Assembly (NCBI RefSeq): GCF_002419965.1
Contig: NZ_DIHC01000043.1
Coordinates: 62,001-126,000, forward strand
Source of the DNA: Pseudomonas sp. UBA5706
GTDB lineage: Bacteria; Pseudomonadota; Gammaproteobacteria; Pseudomonadales; Pseudomonadaceae
DNA length: 64,000 nt
Direction of reading: 5' to 3'
The translations under genes and the position numbers were made by a program. Positions 35,574 through 44,752 of the stretch are shown here, in pieces; positions within the stretch are counted from its first letter, which is position 1, and every line of letters begins with the position of its first letter. The notes below the pieces were generated by a model. That model was not told the DNA's origin. It worked only from the letters and a program-made list of their open reading frames with translations, and ran no database searches.

Positions 35574-37624
35574 GTGCTCAAGATTTCCTGGTTGAATTGG
35601 GCACCGAAGAACTGCCACCCAAAGCACTGAACGCGCTGGCCGATGCATTCCTGGCCGGTATCGAAAAAGGCCTGCAGGCCGCCGGGCTGACCTACAGCGC
35701 CAAGCAGGTTTACGCAGCGCCACGTCGCTTGGCGGTGCTGATCACCGAGCTTGCAACTCAACAGCCGGACCGCAGCGTTAATCTGGACGGCCCGCCACGT
35801 CAGGCCGCATTCGACGCCGAAGGCAACCCGACCCAGGCCGCACTCGGCTTTGCCAAGAAGTGCGGCGTGGATCTGAGCGAAATCGATCAGAGCGGCCCGA
35901 AACTGCGCTATAGCCAAAGCATCGCTGGCAAGCCGACCACAAGCCTGCTGCCCACGATCATCGAAGACTCGCTCAACGACCTGCCGATTCCCAAGCGCAT
36001 GCGTTGGGGGGCGCGCAAGGAAGAGTTCGTGCGGCCAACCCAATGGCTGGTGATGCTGTTCGGCGATCAAGTGATCGACTGCACCATCCTTGCTCAAAGC
36101 GCAGGCCGTGAGTCTCGCGGGCACCGTTTCCACCATCCGGAAAACGTACGTATCTCCTCGCCAGCCAACTACGCCAGCGACCTTCGCGCGGCCCACGTTC
36201 TGGCCGATTTCAACGAGCGCCGTCAGCTGATCAGCAAGCGTGTCGAAGAATTGGCCACCCAGCATGAAGGCACCGCGATCGTGCCGCCTGCGCTGCTCGA
36301 CGAGGTGACAGCGCTGGTCGAATGGCCGGTGCCGTTAGTGTGCTCCTTCGAGGAACGTTTCCTCGAAGTGCCGCAGGAAGCCCTGATCACCACCATGCAG
36401 GACAACCAGAAGTATTTTTGCCTGCTGGATGCCGAGGGCAAGTTGCTGCCGCGCTTTATCACCGTGGCCAACGTCGAGAGCAAGGACCCGTCGCAGATCG
36501 TGCTGGGTAACGAGAAAGTCGTTCGCCCGCGCTTGACCGATGCCGAGTTCTTCTTCAAGCAAGACAAGAAGCAAAAGCTGGAAACTTTCAACCAGCGTCT
36601 GCAGAACGTGGTGTTCCAGGCTCAGTTGGGCACGGTGTTCGACAAGGCCGAGCGCGTTTCCAAACTCGCTGCATTCATCGCGCCGCGCATTGGTGGCGAC
36701 GCTCAGCGCGCGGGACGTGCCGGCCTGCTGTCCAAGTGCGACCTGGCGACTGAAATGGTCGGTGAATTCCCCGAGATGCAGGGCGTGGCAGGCTACTACT
36801 ACGCGCTGGCCGACGGCGAACCGCAAGACGTCGCCCTGGCGCTGAACGAGCAGTACATGCCGCGCGGCGCCGGGGCTGAACTGCCGAGCACCCTCACCGG
36901 TGCTGCCGTGGCGATCGCCGACAAACTCGACACCCTGGTCGGCATCTTCGGCATCGGCATGCTGCCTACCGGCAGCAAAGACCCCTACGCGCTTCGTCGT
37001 GCGGCGCTGGGCATCCTGCGCATTCTGATCGAGAAGAAACTGGACCTGGACCTGATCAAGACCGTGCAATTCGCGGTCGCCCAATTCGGCGTCAAGGTCA
37101 AACCTGCCGGTCTGCCAGAGCAAGTGCTGGAGTTCATTTTCGACCGCCTGCGTGCACGTTACGAAGACGAAGGCGTCGACGTTTCGGTTTACCTGTCGGT
37201 GCGTGCCTTGCAACCGGCTTCGGCGCTGGATTTCGACCAGCGCGTGCAGGCCGTTCAGGCGTTCCGCAGGTTGCCTGAGGCTGCTGCATTGGCCGCCGTC
37301 AATAAGCGCGTCTCGAACCTGCTGGGCAAGGCCGAGGGCAGCATCGCCCAGACCGTCGAGCCCAAGTACTTCGATAACGCCAACGAGTTCTCCCTGTATT
37401 CGGCGATTCAACAGGCAGACCAGGCCGTCGCGCCGATGTCTGCAAGCCGTCAATACACCGAAGCGCTGGCCCGCCTGGCAGCGCTGCGCGAGCCGGTGGA
37501 TGCTTTCTTCGAAGCGGTGATGGTCAATGCCGAAGACGCCAGCGTACGAGCCAACCGTTATGCGTTGCTGGCACGTCTGCGTAATCTGTTCCTCGGCGTT
37601 GCTGACATTTCGCTGTTGGGCTGA
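35570..37624 (+). CDS. glyS: Glycyl-tRNA synthetase beta subunit
   Basis: A 684-residue beta subunit that recognises tRNA-Gly. N-terminal FLVELGTEELPPKAL, the B3/B4-like and HD-type central regions (YYYALADGEPQDVALALNEQYMPRG) and a C-terminal anticodon-binding domain are present. Coupled to glyQ. gmhB starts 17 bp later, likely in the same transcript. Confidence 0.96.
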   Translation: MSAQDFLVELGTEELPPKALNALADAFLAGIEKGLQAAGLTYSAKQVYAAPRRLAVLITELATQQPDRSVNLDGPPRQAAFDAEGNPTQAALGFAKKCGVDLSEIDQSGPKLRYSQSIAGKPTTSLLPTIIEDSLNDLPIPKRMRWGARKEEFVRPTQWLVMLFGDQVIDCTILAQSAGRESRGHRFHHPENVRISSPANYASDLRAAHVLADFNERRQLISKRVEELATQHEGTAIVPPALLDEVTALVEWPVPLVCSFEERFLEVPQEALITTMQDNQKYFCLLDAEGKLLPRFITVANVESKDPSQIVLGNEKVVRPRLTDAEFFFKQDKKQKLETFNQRLQNVVFQAQLGTVFDKAERVSKLAAFIAPRIGGDAQRAGRAGLLSKCDLATEMVGEFPEMQGVAGYYYALADGEPQDVALALNEQYMPRGAGAELPSTLTGAAVAIADKLDTLVGIFGIGMLPTGSKDPYALRRAALGILRILIEKKLDLDLIKTVQFAVAQFGVKVKPAGLPEQVLEFIFDRLRARYEDEGVDVSVYLSVRALQPASALDFDQRVQAVQAFRRLPEAAALAAVNKRVSNLLGKAEGSIAQTVEPKYFDNANEFSLYSAIQQADQAVAPMSASRQYTEALARLAALREPVDAFFEAVMVNAEDASVRANRYALLARLRNLFLGVADISLLG

Positions 37625-37640
37625 CGCTGGAGCGCTTGAT

Positions 37641-38192
37641 TTGAAGCTGCTGATTCTCGATCGGGACGGGGTGATCAATGAAGACTCCGACGCGTACATT
37701 AAGTCGGTACAGGAATGGGTTCCGATCCCGGGCTCGATCGAGGCCATCGCACAACTCAGCAAGGCTGGCTGGACGGTAGCAGTGGCTACCAACCAGTCGG
37801 GCATTGCTCGCGGTTATTACGACCTGGCCACTCTGGACGCCATGCACGCACGTCTGCGTGAGTTGGTGGCGGAGCAGGGCGGGAAGGTCGGCCTGATTGT
37901 TTACTGCCCCCACGGCCCGGATCAGGGGTGCGATTGTCGCAAGCCCCAACCGGGCATGTTGCGTACCATCGCCAGTCATTACGCCGTGGATTTACGCGGA
38001 GTCTGGTTTGTTGGTGACAGCAAGGGTGACCTGGAGGCGGCGGTGGCCGTCGATTCTCAACCTGTCCTGGTCATGACGGGTAAAGGTCACAAGACACGAA
38101 GCACGCCATTGCCTGCCGGAACGTTGATTTTTGACGATCTGGCGGCGGTTGCGGCCGAACTTATCCACAACAGCGCCTCGTTGAACGGCTGA
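37641..38192 (+). CDS. gmhB: D-glycero-beta-D-manno-heptose-1,7-bisphosphate 7-phosphatase
   Basis: A 183-residue HAD phosphatase in ADP-heptose synthesis for the LPS core. Nucleophile motif LDRDGVIN (Asp7, Asp9), ATNQSG (motif II), and the zinc-binding loop CPHGPDQGCDCRKPQPG characteristic of GmhB are present, with GDSKGD as motif IV. Start TTG 37641 is set by GGAG upstream and by the family N-terminus MKLLILDRDG; longer readings overlap glyS. plsC follows. Confidence 0.93.
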   Translation: MKLLILDRDGVINEDSDAYIKSVQEWVPIPGSIEAIAQLSKAGWTVAVATNQSGIARGYYDLATLDAMHARLRELVAEQGGKVGLIVYCPHGPDQGCDCRKPQPGMLRTIASHYAVDLRGVWFVGDSKGDLEAAVAVDSQPVLVMTGKGHKTRSTPLPAGTLIFDDLAAVAAELIHNSASLNG

Positions 38193-38249
38193 CCGGTCAT
38201 TCAACGGCACGCTCAATCCGGGCAATTGCCCGTAACGGTAAAAGCAGCT

Positions 38250-39020
38250 ATGTCGATAGTGCAGGCCATCAGGATCTTCATCTTTTACCTGCTGCTGGGC
38301 ACCACTGCTCTGCTGTGGTGTTCGCTGAGTTTCTTCATCGCGCCGTTCCTGCCTTTCCGCATTCGTTACCGCTTCATCAACGTCTATTGGTGTCGCTGTG
38401 CGGTCTGGCTGACGAAGGTATTTCTCAATATAAAAGTCAATGTGACGGGCCAGGAAAATGTGCCGCAGACGCCCTGCGTGATCGTTTCCAATCACCAGAG
38501 CACGTGGGAAACATTCTTTCTTTCGGCACATTTCCAGCCGTTGAGCCAGGTGCTCAAACGTGAATTGCTGTATGTCCCTTTCTTTGGCTGGGCAATGGCG
38601 ATGCTGCGACCGATCGCCATTGACCGCAACAACCCTAAAGCTGCGCTCAAGGTCGTGGCAAAGAAGGGTGACCAATTGCTCAAAGATGGCGTTTGGGTAC
38701 TGATCTTTCCTGAAGGCACACGGGTACCGTACGGTCAGATCGGCAAGTTTTCACGCAGCGGATCGGCGATGGCGGTGAACGCAGAACGGCCGGTCCTGCC
38801 GATCGCGCACAACGCTGGTCGATATTGGCCAAAAGAAGGCTGGGGCAAGAAGCCTGGCACCATTGAGGTAGTGATTGGCCAGCCAATGTACGCAGAGGGA
38901 ACAGGCCCTCGCGCGATTGCCGCGCTCAACGATCGCGTGTTTGCCTGGAATGAAGCGACGCAAAAAGCACTGGGCTCTCCAGCTGTACCTTCTCCTACGC
39001 CCGAAAAATCACCGGCGTGA
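38250..39020 (+). CDS. plsC: 1-acyl-sn-glycerol-3-phosphate acyltransferase
   Basis: A 256-residue inner-membrane enzyme making phosphatidic acid. A hydrophobic anchor (IFIFYLLLGTTALLWC) is followed by the acyltransferase box NHQSTWE (His82, acidic Glu87 in place of the more usual Asp), and FPEGTR (about 152-157) for substrate binding. The HX4E variant is common among proteobacterial relatives. ATG 38250 is preferred over TTG 38226. It matches the gene next to gmhB in P. aeruginosa. Confidence 0.93.
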   Translation: MSIVQAIRIFIFYLLLGTTALLWCSLSFFIAPFLPFRIRYRFINVYWCRCAVWLTKVFLNIKVNVTGQENVPQTPCVIVSNHQSTWETFFLSAHFQPLSQVLKRELLYVPFFGWAMAMLRPIAIDRNNPKAALKVVAKKGDQLLKDGVWVLIFPEGTRVPYGQIGKFSRSGSAMAVNAERPVLPIAHNAGRYWPKEGWGKKPGTIEVVIGQPMYAEGTGPRAIAALNDRVFAWNEATQKALGSPAVPSPTPEKSPA

Positions 39021-39205
39021 AAATGTGGATAACCTGTGCACCAAACGCGTGAGATTTCTGATAATCAGCGCTAACTCTTTAATTTTACTCCTAATTTCTA
39101 AGAGCGCTAATAAAGCCAAAAACGTGCATAAGTTTTTAGCGCACTGCCCGTTTTCGTCCTGAACCCATCGGTCTTGAGCCTTCCCGGACAAGACCGATGT
39201 CGTTT
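39021..39205. terminator. Convergent-gene spacer with terminator-like hairpin
   Basis: Contains an 11 bp perfect stem CATCGGTCTTG / CAAGACCGATG (39166-39176 with 39189-39199) with a 12-base loop and a weak T-rich tail, plus a GCGCTA/TAGCGC pair further left. It lies between the convergent plsC and MFS genes and marks the left edge of the accessory block. Confidence 0.6.
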
Positions 39206-40393
39206 CTAAGCTGGATGTTTACGTTCTGATATCCACAGGTTGCAAAGCGCTGCCATCGCGATCAGCACCAGTCCCCCGGATGCTGCTGCGACGAAGCCCA
39301 TTGCTGGGGACAAACTATCGATGGCCAGACCCACCAGTGGCGCTGAGAGCGTTTGGCCAATTCGATAAGCTGAATCATGCAAGCCCATCACCTCGCCGCG
39401 CACGCTGGCGGGTGCCAGCTTGGCAACAGCTTCCGAGCCAGCAGCCAGGGTCGGCGTACACAGCAGGTTGGTCGGCAACAACGCCAGCATCAGCCACCAC
39501 CACACTTGATCGAACAAAGCGACCGGCAATAGCAGCAGGCTCATTGCCAGGGCCAGCCGCGTCTGCGACCAGGAGCGGTGTACGATTCCATGGACAAACC
39601 CGCCCACGATCGATGCAACGGACATAGCAGCGATCACATACCCGGTAAACGCAATCTCACCATTGCTACGCAATACCGCGATCAGTGCCAGCTCGGTACC
39701 GTAAAGCACAAATAACGCGGCGGCGCTGACAAACATCACACCCAGCAAACGGCCACTCATCCAGGTACGCAATTTCGGCCGCACTCGATTCGGCTCATAC
39801 GCCGCCTCATCAAGCGAGCGCGTTGGCCAGTTGAGTTTGTAAAGCACGATATACGACAGCGCCCGCCACACGCCGATGCCCACTATGGCCGCTGTCGCAG
39901 AATAAGTGGTAATCAGCAGAATGCCGGTCGCGGGGCCGATGACGAAACCGAGCTCCATCAGCATCATGTTCAGCGAATAAGCGGGACGGCGTTTGTCTTC
40001 AGGCACCAGGCTGGCAACGAACTGGCGGGAAAGCGAGCCAGTGGGTACCGTGAACACACCGGTGACGAACGCCAGAAAGACATACACCGGGTAACCCACC
40101 ACGGCCAGAAGCAGCCAGGCTGCCGTAGATAACGCGCCACAAATGGCCACCGCCGGGCGCAGGCCATGGCGATCGATCATTCGTCCCAGCAGCGGTGAGC
40201 CGACGGCGAAGCCCAGCGCAGTGGCAGTCCCGACGATGCCTGCATCGAAGTAGCCACGGCCCAGTTCGTTGAGCACATGCAGGCTTAACGTAAGCGTCAT
40301 TATCGTCAGTGGCAAACCGGCCACGAACATGAATAACGTGGCTGGCAGCACGCGTGGGATAGCCAGCACACTTTGGTACTTGCGAAACGACAT
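39206..40393 (-). CDS. MFS transporter, 12-helix efflux-type
   Basis: A 395-residue major facilitator protein with about 12 hydrophobic segments; the cytoplasmic loop 2-3 motif appears as GSPLLGRMIDRHGLRPA (residues about 65-81), and helix 5 has the antiporter-like GFVIGPATGILL motif. This suggests drug or metabolite efflux, substrate unknown. It is separated from its neighbours by plsC's terminator region and diverges from nothing; it runs in the same direction as the glycosidase upstream (71 bp). Confidence 0.85.
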   Translation of the reverse strand: MSFRKYQSVLAIPRVLPATLFMFVAGLPLTIMTLTLSLHVLNELGRGYFDAGIVGTATALGFAVGSPLLGRMIDRHGLRPAVAICGALSTAAWLLLAVVGYPVYVFLAFVTGVFTVPTGSLSRQFVASLVPEDKRRPAYSLNMMLMELGFVIGPATGILLITTYSATAAIVGIGVWRALSYIVLYKLNWPTRSLDEAAYEPNRVRPKLRTWMSGRLLGVMFVSAAALFVLYGTELALIAVLRSNGEIAFTGYVIAAMSVASIVGGFVHGIVHRSWSQTRLALAMSLLLLPVALFDQVWWWLMLALLPTNLLCTPTLAAGSEAVAKLAPASVRGEVMGLHDSAYRIGQTLSAPLVGLAIDSLSPAMGFVAAASGGLVLIAMAALCNLWISERKHPA

Positions 40394-40464
40394 CCGGTAA
40401 CAGCTCCTTAGCTCGTCTTCGTCCTGTTATTGCAAGGCAGGTCCTTATCGAACCAAAGGTAATT

Positions 40465-43107
40465 TCATTCCCTCGGTTGCAGCAGAAGGGCCACTAATGC
40501 ACTCCAGCCCGTCTGATGCGAAGCCCCGAGTCCACGCCCATTTTCGCCGTGAAAGTATTCGTGAAACAGCACCAGGTCCTGGCTGTGGGGATCTATTTCA
40601 AGCTGTGGATAACCAGCCATGGAAGGCCGATTACCTTCTTCATTGCGTAAGAAAAGTCTGCATATCCGATGGCTAAGTCCGTCAGCCACTTCCTCGAGCG
40701 ACGCCAGATAGCCTGAGCCGCTGGGGTATTCGACAGAGAAGTTCTCGTCGTAATAGCGATGAAACTCACGCAGTGACTCGATGAGCATGTAATTCAACGG
40801 CATCCACACCGGCCCTCGCCAGTTGGAATTGCCTCCGAACAGACGTGATTTTGATTCCGCCGGTTCGTAATCCGCCGACAGCGTATTGCCATTTATGTGC
40901 ATGCTGAAGGGTGCCTGGCCATAGTAACGCGACAACGAACGTATGCCATATGGTGAAAGAAACTCGCTGTCATCGAGCATGCGCTTGATCAGGTCCTTGG
41001 TGCGTTGCCCGCGCAACAGCGCCAGCAGCATTCGATTACCCTTGCCGGGTTCGGTCCAGCGCGAAACCAGAGCCGCTAAGTCAGGCCGATGATGCAGGAA
41101 GCCGAGCAACCGCTCGCGCAGATCCCTTAGCCCCTCATGTTCGCGTTGCTCCAGCACGCGTACTGCGAACAGCGGGATCAGTCCCACGAACGAGCGCAGC
41201 TTGACCGATTCCCGCTCGCCATCCGGACGATGCAGCACGTCGTAGAAAAATCCATCGACATCGTTCCACAGGCCCTCGACCTCATCTTGATCAATCTCGT
41301 TAATGGCGCCAGCGATATATAGGAAGTGCTCGAAGAACTTCACTGCGATATCGACATAAACCTCATTGTGCTGCGCAAGCTCCAAGGCAATTCGCATCAG
41401 GTCCAACGCGTAGCCGGCAACCCAAGCGGTACCGTCGGCCTGATCGAGTTGATAACCAGGGGCGAGGGCGGCCGAGCGGTCGAACAGGCCAATGTTGTCC
41501 AGGCCCAGGAATCCGCCCTGAAAAATGTTCCGACCCTCGGCATCCTTGCGGTTGACCCACCAGGCGAAGTTCAGCAGAAGCTTGTGGAAAATCCGCTCGA
41601 GAAAGACCACGTCTCCCTCGCCCTTTTGTGTTTTTTCCATCTGGTAAACGCGCCAGGAGGCCCAGGCATGCACGGGTGGGTTGGCGTCGTCGAAGCGCCA
41701 TTCATAGGCTGGCAACTGCCCGTTGGGGTGCATGAAACGATCCTTCACCAGCAACAACAGCTGATCTTTTGCGAACTCGACATCGATCAAGGCGAAGGCG
41801 ACGGCCTGGAACGCGAGATCCCAGGACGCATACCAGGGGTATTCCCATTTGTCCGGCATCGAAACAATGTCGAAGTTGTACAAATGCCGCCACTGATTGT
41901 TGCGAATGTGCGACCGCTCAGCGGGCAATGGCGGCGAGCCGGGATCACCTTCAAGCCAGGCTTTGACGTCGAAGTAATACAGTTGCTTGGACCATAGCAG
42001 CCCGGCGAGCGCCTGACGCTGGACGTTACGTGCATCGACGTCCTGGAGGTTGCACTGCAAGGCCTGGAAATACTCATCGGCCTCAGCCCGGCGCTGTTCG
42101 AACAGCGCTTTGGCGTTCACATGGCTTGAACCCGCTGGCGCGAAACGCAGATAGACCACCTGCGAAGCATTGCCTTCCAACGTCAGCAAAAAATGCGCAG
42201 CTGCCTTGGTGCCGGTGTCGTGACGAACTGCATCGCGTTTGCCAGCCAGAAGCCAGTCGTTAACACCGTCCTTGAAAGGTCCGACGCTGGGCTGCCCGAA
42301 CAGCCTTGGTGTGTTGGTGTGGTTTTCACAAAATACCCACTCACACGGAGCAGGCCCCCACGCTGTAGCCTCTTTGGCTGGCTGCATCGGATGGACAGCG
42401 GTGACGAGGTCATCGACACGCGAGAGGGCAGGGCGCTCGGCGCCAGGGGTCCAGCTCCAAACATCTCTCGCCCACAGCTGCGGCAGCACATGCAGGCGAG
42501 CTGAACGGCTCGAACGATTGACCACGGTGACGCGCATGAAAATATCGTCGGGGGTGAGCTTGGCGTATTCGATACTCACGTCGAAATAATGGTTGTCGTT
42601 GAAGACGCCGGTATCAAGCACCTCGTACTCGGGGTCGTCCAAACCGCGACGTGCGTTCTCCTCGACCAGATCACTATAGGGAAATGCCACGTGCGGGTAC
42701 TTGTAGAGCATCCGCATATACGCATGGCTTGGCACCCCATCGACATGGAAATACAGCTCCTTGACGTCTTCGCCATGATTGCCTTCAGCGTTGTTCAAAC
42801 CGAAAAGTCGCTCCTTGAGAATAGCGTCTCGCTCGTTCCACAACGCTAGCCCCAAACACCAATGCTGGGCTTTATCCGAGAAACCGGCCAGCCCATCTTC
42901 ACCCCAGCGATATACCCGACTGCGCGCGTGGTCGTGGGGAAAATAATCCCAAGCGTTGCCATCGGCGCTGTAGTCCTCGCGCACGGTACCCCACTGACGA
43001 TCACTGAGGTAGGGACCCCATTCGCGCCATTGCTCCGCATTATCTTGTTTGAGCCGCAGCCCTTCGGTGGTGTTCAGCAGCGATGCATTGGCAAAATCAG
43101 CAGGCAT
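40465..43107 (-). CDS. GH63/MGH1-like glycoside hydrolase
   Basis: An 880-residue protein of the MGH1-type (alpha,alpha-six-hairpin toroid) glycosidase group. Conserved stretches include LFGLNNAEGNHGEDVKE, WASWDLAFQAVAF (acid near Asp), GGFLGLDNIGLFDRS, and the C-terminal NSNWRGPVWMPLNYM and HANQTGWSAL-type end (SHQTGWSALVALLL). No signal peptide, so cytoplasmic. It likely acts on a glucosyl- or mannosylglycerate/trehalose-type compatible sugar or polysaccharide; not established. Start ATG 43107 has GGAAG ahead; GTG 43119 is an alternative. Confidence 0.82.
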   Translation of the reverse strand: MPADFANASLLNTTEGLRLKQDNAEQWREWGPYLSDRQWGTVREDYSADGNAWDYFPHDHARSRVYRWGEDGLAGFSDKAQHWCLGLALWNERDAILKERLFGLNNAEGNHGEDVKELYFHVDGVPSHAYMRMLYKYPHVAFPYSDLVEENARRGLDDPEYEVLDTGVFNDNHYFDVSIEYAKLTPDDIFMRVTVVNRSSRSARLHVLPQLWARDVWSWTPGAERPALSRVDDLVTAVHPMQPAKEATAWGPAPCEWVFCENHTNTPRLFGQPSVGPFKDGVNDWLLAGKRDAVRHDTGTKAAAHFLLTLEGNASQVVYLRFAPAGSSHVNAKALFEQRRAEADEYFQALQCNLQDVDARNVQRQALAGLLWSKQLYYFDVKAWLEGDPGSPPLPAERSHIRNNQWRHLYNFDIVSMPDKWEYPWYASWDLAFQAVAFALIDVEFAKDQLLLLVKDRFMHPNGQLPAYEWRFDDANPPVHAWASWRVYQMEKTQKGEGDVVFLERIFHKLLLNFAWWVNRKDAEGRNIFQGGFLGLDNIGLFDRSAALAPGYQLDQADGTAWVAGYALDLMRIALELAQHNEVYVDIAVKFFEHFLYIAGAINEIDQDEVEGLWNDVDGFFYDVLHRPDGERESVKLRSFVGLIPLFAVRVLEQREHEGLRDLRERLLGFLHHRPDLAALVSRWTEPGKGNRMLLALLRGQRTKDLIKRMLDDSEFLSPYGIRSLSRYYGQAPFSMHINGNTLSADYEPAESKSRLFGGNSNWRGPVWMPLNYMLIESLREFHRYYDENFSVEYPSGSGYLASLEEVADGLSHRICRLFLRNEEGNRPSMAGYPQLEIDPHSQDLVLFHEYFHGENGRGLGASHQTGWSALVALLLQPRE

Positions 43108-43374
43108 GTTCACTTCCACAAATTACAGTCTGGATCGGCTGGAAACAGGCGCGTTTACAGAAAATCTATCGCACCGCGGCTTGGGTCAATTTCTTGGCAA
43201 CAAGGTTATTCATGGGCCGATTAGTGATGGCAATTAGACGCGGCATCTAGCCAGTGTATGGTTCCAACGTCGAATAACTAAAGCCTCTTCGTTACTGTGC
43301 GTCACATTGGCTGCAAAGCATCACAGCGGGGAACGTATCAAAATGTCGTAGCCCTGATCGTGGGCGGAGGCGGT

Positions 43375-44490
43375 ATGAATACAGTGGGTGATCTGGCGTC
43401 CAGACGAAACAATAACTTCAACTTGATTAGAATGCTCGCCGCCATCGCTGTGCTGATATCGCACAGTTACCCACTGTCCCAAGGCAGCGTAGCGGTTGAG
43501 CCGCTGGCAGGGTGGCTTGGCCTTTCACTGGGCGAACTCGCGGTCATCACATTTTTTTGCGTTTCGGGTTTCTTCATTTCCCTCAGCCGTGACCGCACGC
43601 CAAGCACTATCGATTTCTTCTCGGCGCGCTTTCTGCGTATTTATCCAGGACTTCTTCTAGTGCTGCTGTTGAGCGTCTTGGTCATCGGTCCAATCTTCAC
43701 GACATTAAGGGCTGAGGAATATTTCCGCTCGGGCGCCATTTACAGTTACCTGCGCAATAACCTAATGCTGTTCAGCATGCAGTTCCAGCTGCCGGGCCTG
43801 TTCGAGGATAATCCTTGGCCTGGCATAAACGGCTCATTGTGGACGCTGTTCTATGAAGTGACCTTGTATGTGCTGGTGGGTGGGCTGGGAGCGTTTTCGT
43901 GCTATAGCAAAGGCCGCAGATTTGCGGGTTTCTTGGTGGTCTATGCAGTCGCCTATTGCGCGTTCAAGATCGTACTTGCAAACACCACGCTGCTGATCGA
44001 CATGCACCGCATGCAGTTTTTCTTTACCTGGAGCCTGCCATTCGTCCTCGGCATGTCACTGTACCGGTATCGGCAGAACATCCAGCATCGATTCATCTGG
44101 TTCTTACCGCTGGCAGCACTGGCGGTTTGGTCTTATCAGGAGCCATACTTTTTCGAATGTTTCGTAACCGCGTGGACCTATCTGATCTTCTATCTGGGTT
44201 TCGCTACCAACGGCCTGTTCGACCGTTACAACCGGTTGGGCGATTACTCATATGGTGTGTACATTTATGCGTTTCCAGTGCAGGAAGTTCTGGCGCATAC
44301 CTTCAAGGGAATTGGGCCTATGAGCATGACGCTTATGGCGTTTCCGATAGTGATGATCGCAGCGGTGTTCTCTTGGCATTTCATTGAGAAGCCGGCAATG
44401 TCGAAACGGCATATGGCTGCGGCGCGGCTTACAAACTCGTTTAATGGCATGAAAGCGTATTGGGTTGCCCAGGGGAGGGATGCAACCTGA
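43375..44490 (+). CDS. Membrane O-acyltransferase (acyltransferase family 3)
   Basis: A 371-residue polytopic protein with about ten hydrophobic segments. The family's helix-1 pattern NNFNLIRMLAAIAVLISHSYPLS, the cytoplasmic Arg-rich FSARFLRIYPGL, and GSLWTLFYEVTLY are intact. Such proteins O-acetylate or acylate cell-surface sugars (OafA/NodX/ExoZ-like). The ATG at 43375 has GGCGGAGG upstream. It diverges from the glycosidase; a cell-surface glycan role is likely but unproven. Confidence 0.85.
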   Translation: MNTVGDLASRRNNNFNLIRMLAAIAVLISHSYPLSQGSVAVEPLAGWLGLSLGELAVITFFCVSGFFISLSRDRTPSTIDFFSARFLRIYPGLLLVLLLSVLVIGPIFTTLRAEEYFRSGAIYSYLRNNLMLFSMQFQLPGLFEDNPWPGINGSLWTLFYEVTLYVLVGGLGAFSCYSKGRRFAGFLVVYAVAYCAFKIVLANTTLLIDMHRMQFFFTWSLPFVLGMSLYRYRQNIQHRFIWFLPLAALAVWSYQEPYFFECFVTAWTYLIFYLGFATNGLFDRYNRLGDYSYGVYIYAFPVQEVLAHTFKGIGPMSMTLMAFPIVMIAAVFSWHFIEKPAMSKRHMAAARLTNSFNGMKAYWVAQGRDAT

Positions 44491-44587
44491 AGCAATACCC
44501 TTTCAGCTGACTTTTAGGCTTAGGCGACCTTCGGGAATTCGCGTCTCGTCAACTCGCGAACAGGCGCGCTTACGTCGCTCCCTGCGA

Positions 44588-44603
44588 TGTTCCACGTGGA
44601 ACA
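44588..44603. promoter_or_regulatory. parS site 1 (ParB-binding centromere-like site)
   Basis: TGTTCCACGTGGAACA, a perfect 16 bp palindrome, matches the parS consensus used by ParB in Pseudomonas. It is 6.6 kb from the oriC boxes. Two further copies are at 47212 and 47842. Confidence 0.93.
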
Positions 44604-44671
44604 TCAGCCTACCCGAAGCGCGAAGGACAAAACTGTAAGCTCTTGCTTACCATTGATTGTCCGGTTTCGCT

Positions 44672-44706
44672 CAATAAAAAACCCGGCACAAAGGCCGGGT
44701 TTTCTA
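44672..44706. terminator. Rho-independent terminator after gyrB
   Basis: ACCCGGC / GCCGGGT stem extended by AAA/TTT, flanked by an A run on the left, which reads as a T tract for the minus-strand gyrB transcript; the T tract on the right also suits the plus-strand acyltransferase gene. Confidence 0.88.
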
Positions 44707-44752
44707 TTAGCGGGCGTCCATAAACCTGAATCAGCAACGGCATCCGTTGCAG

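Larger units (their letters stand above)
44491..44752. other. Spacer between acyltransferase and gyrB
   Basis: 262 bp that holds the leftmost parS site (44588-44603) and the gyrB terminator. Nothing else is recognisable. Confidence 0.7.

Noticed and set aside
33993..35723. 576-residue minus-strand ORF extending tag through glyQ
   Set aside because: Only the last 183 codons are tag; the remainder is antisense to glyQ/glyS, with low-complexity composition and no homology-like motifs.
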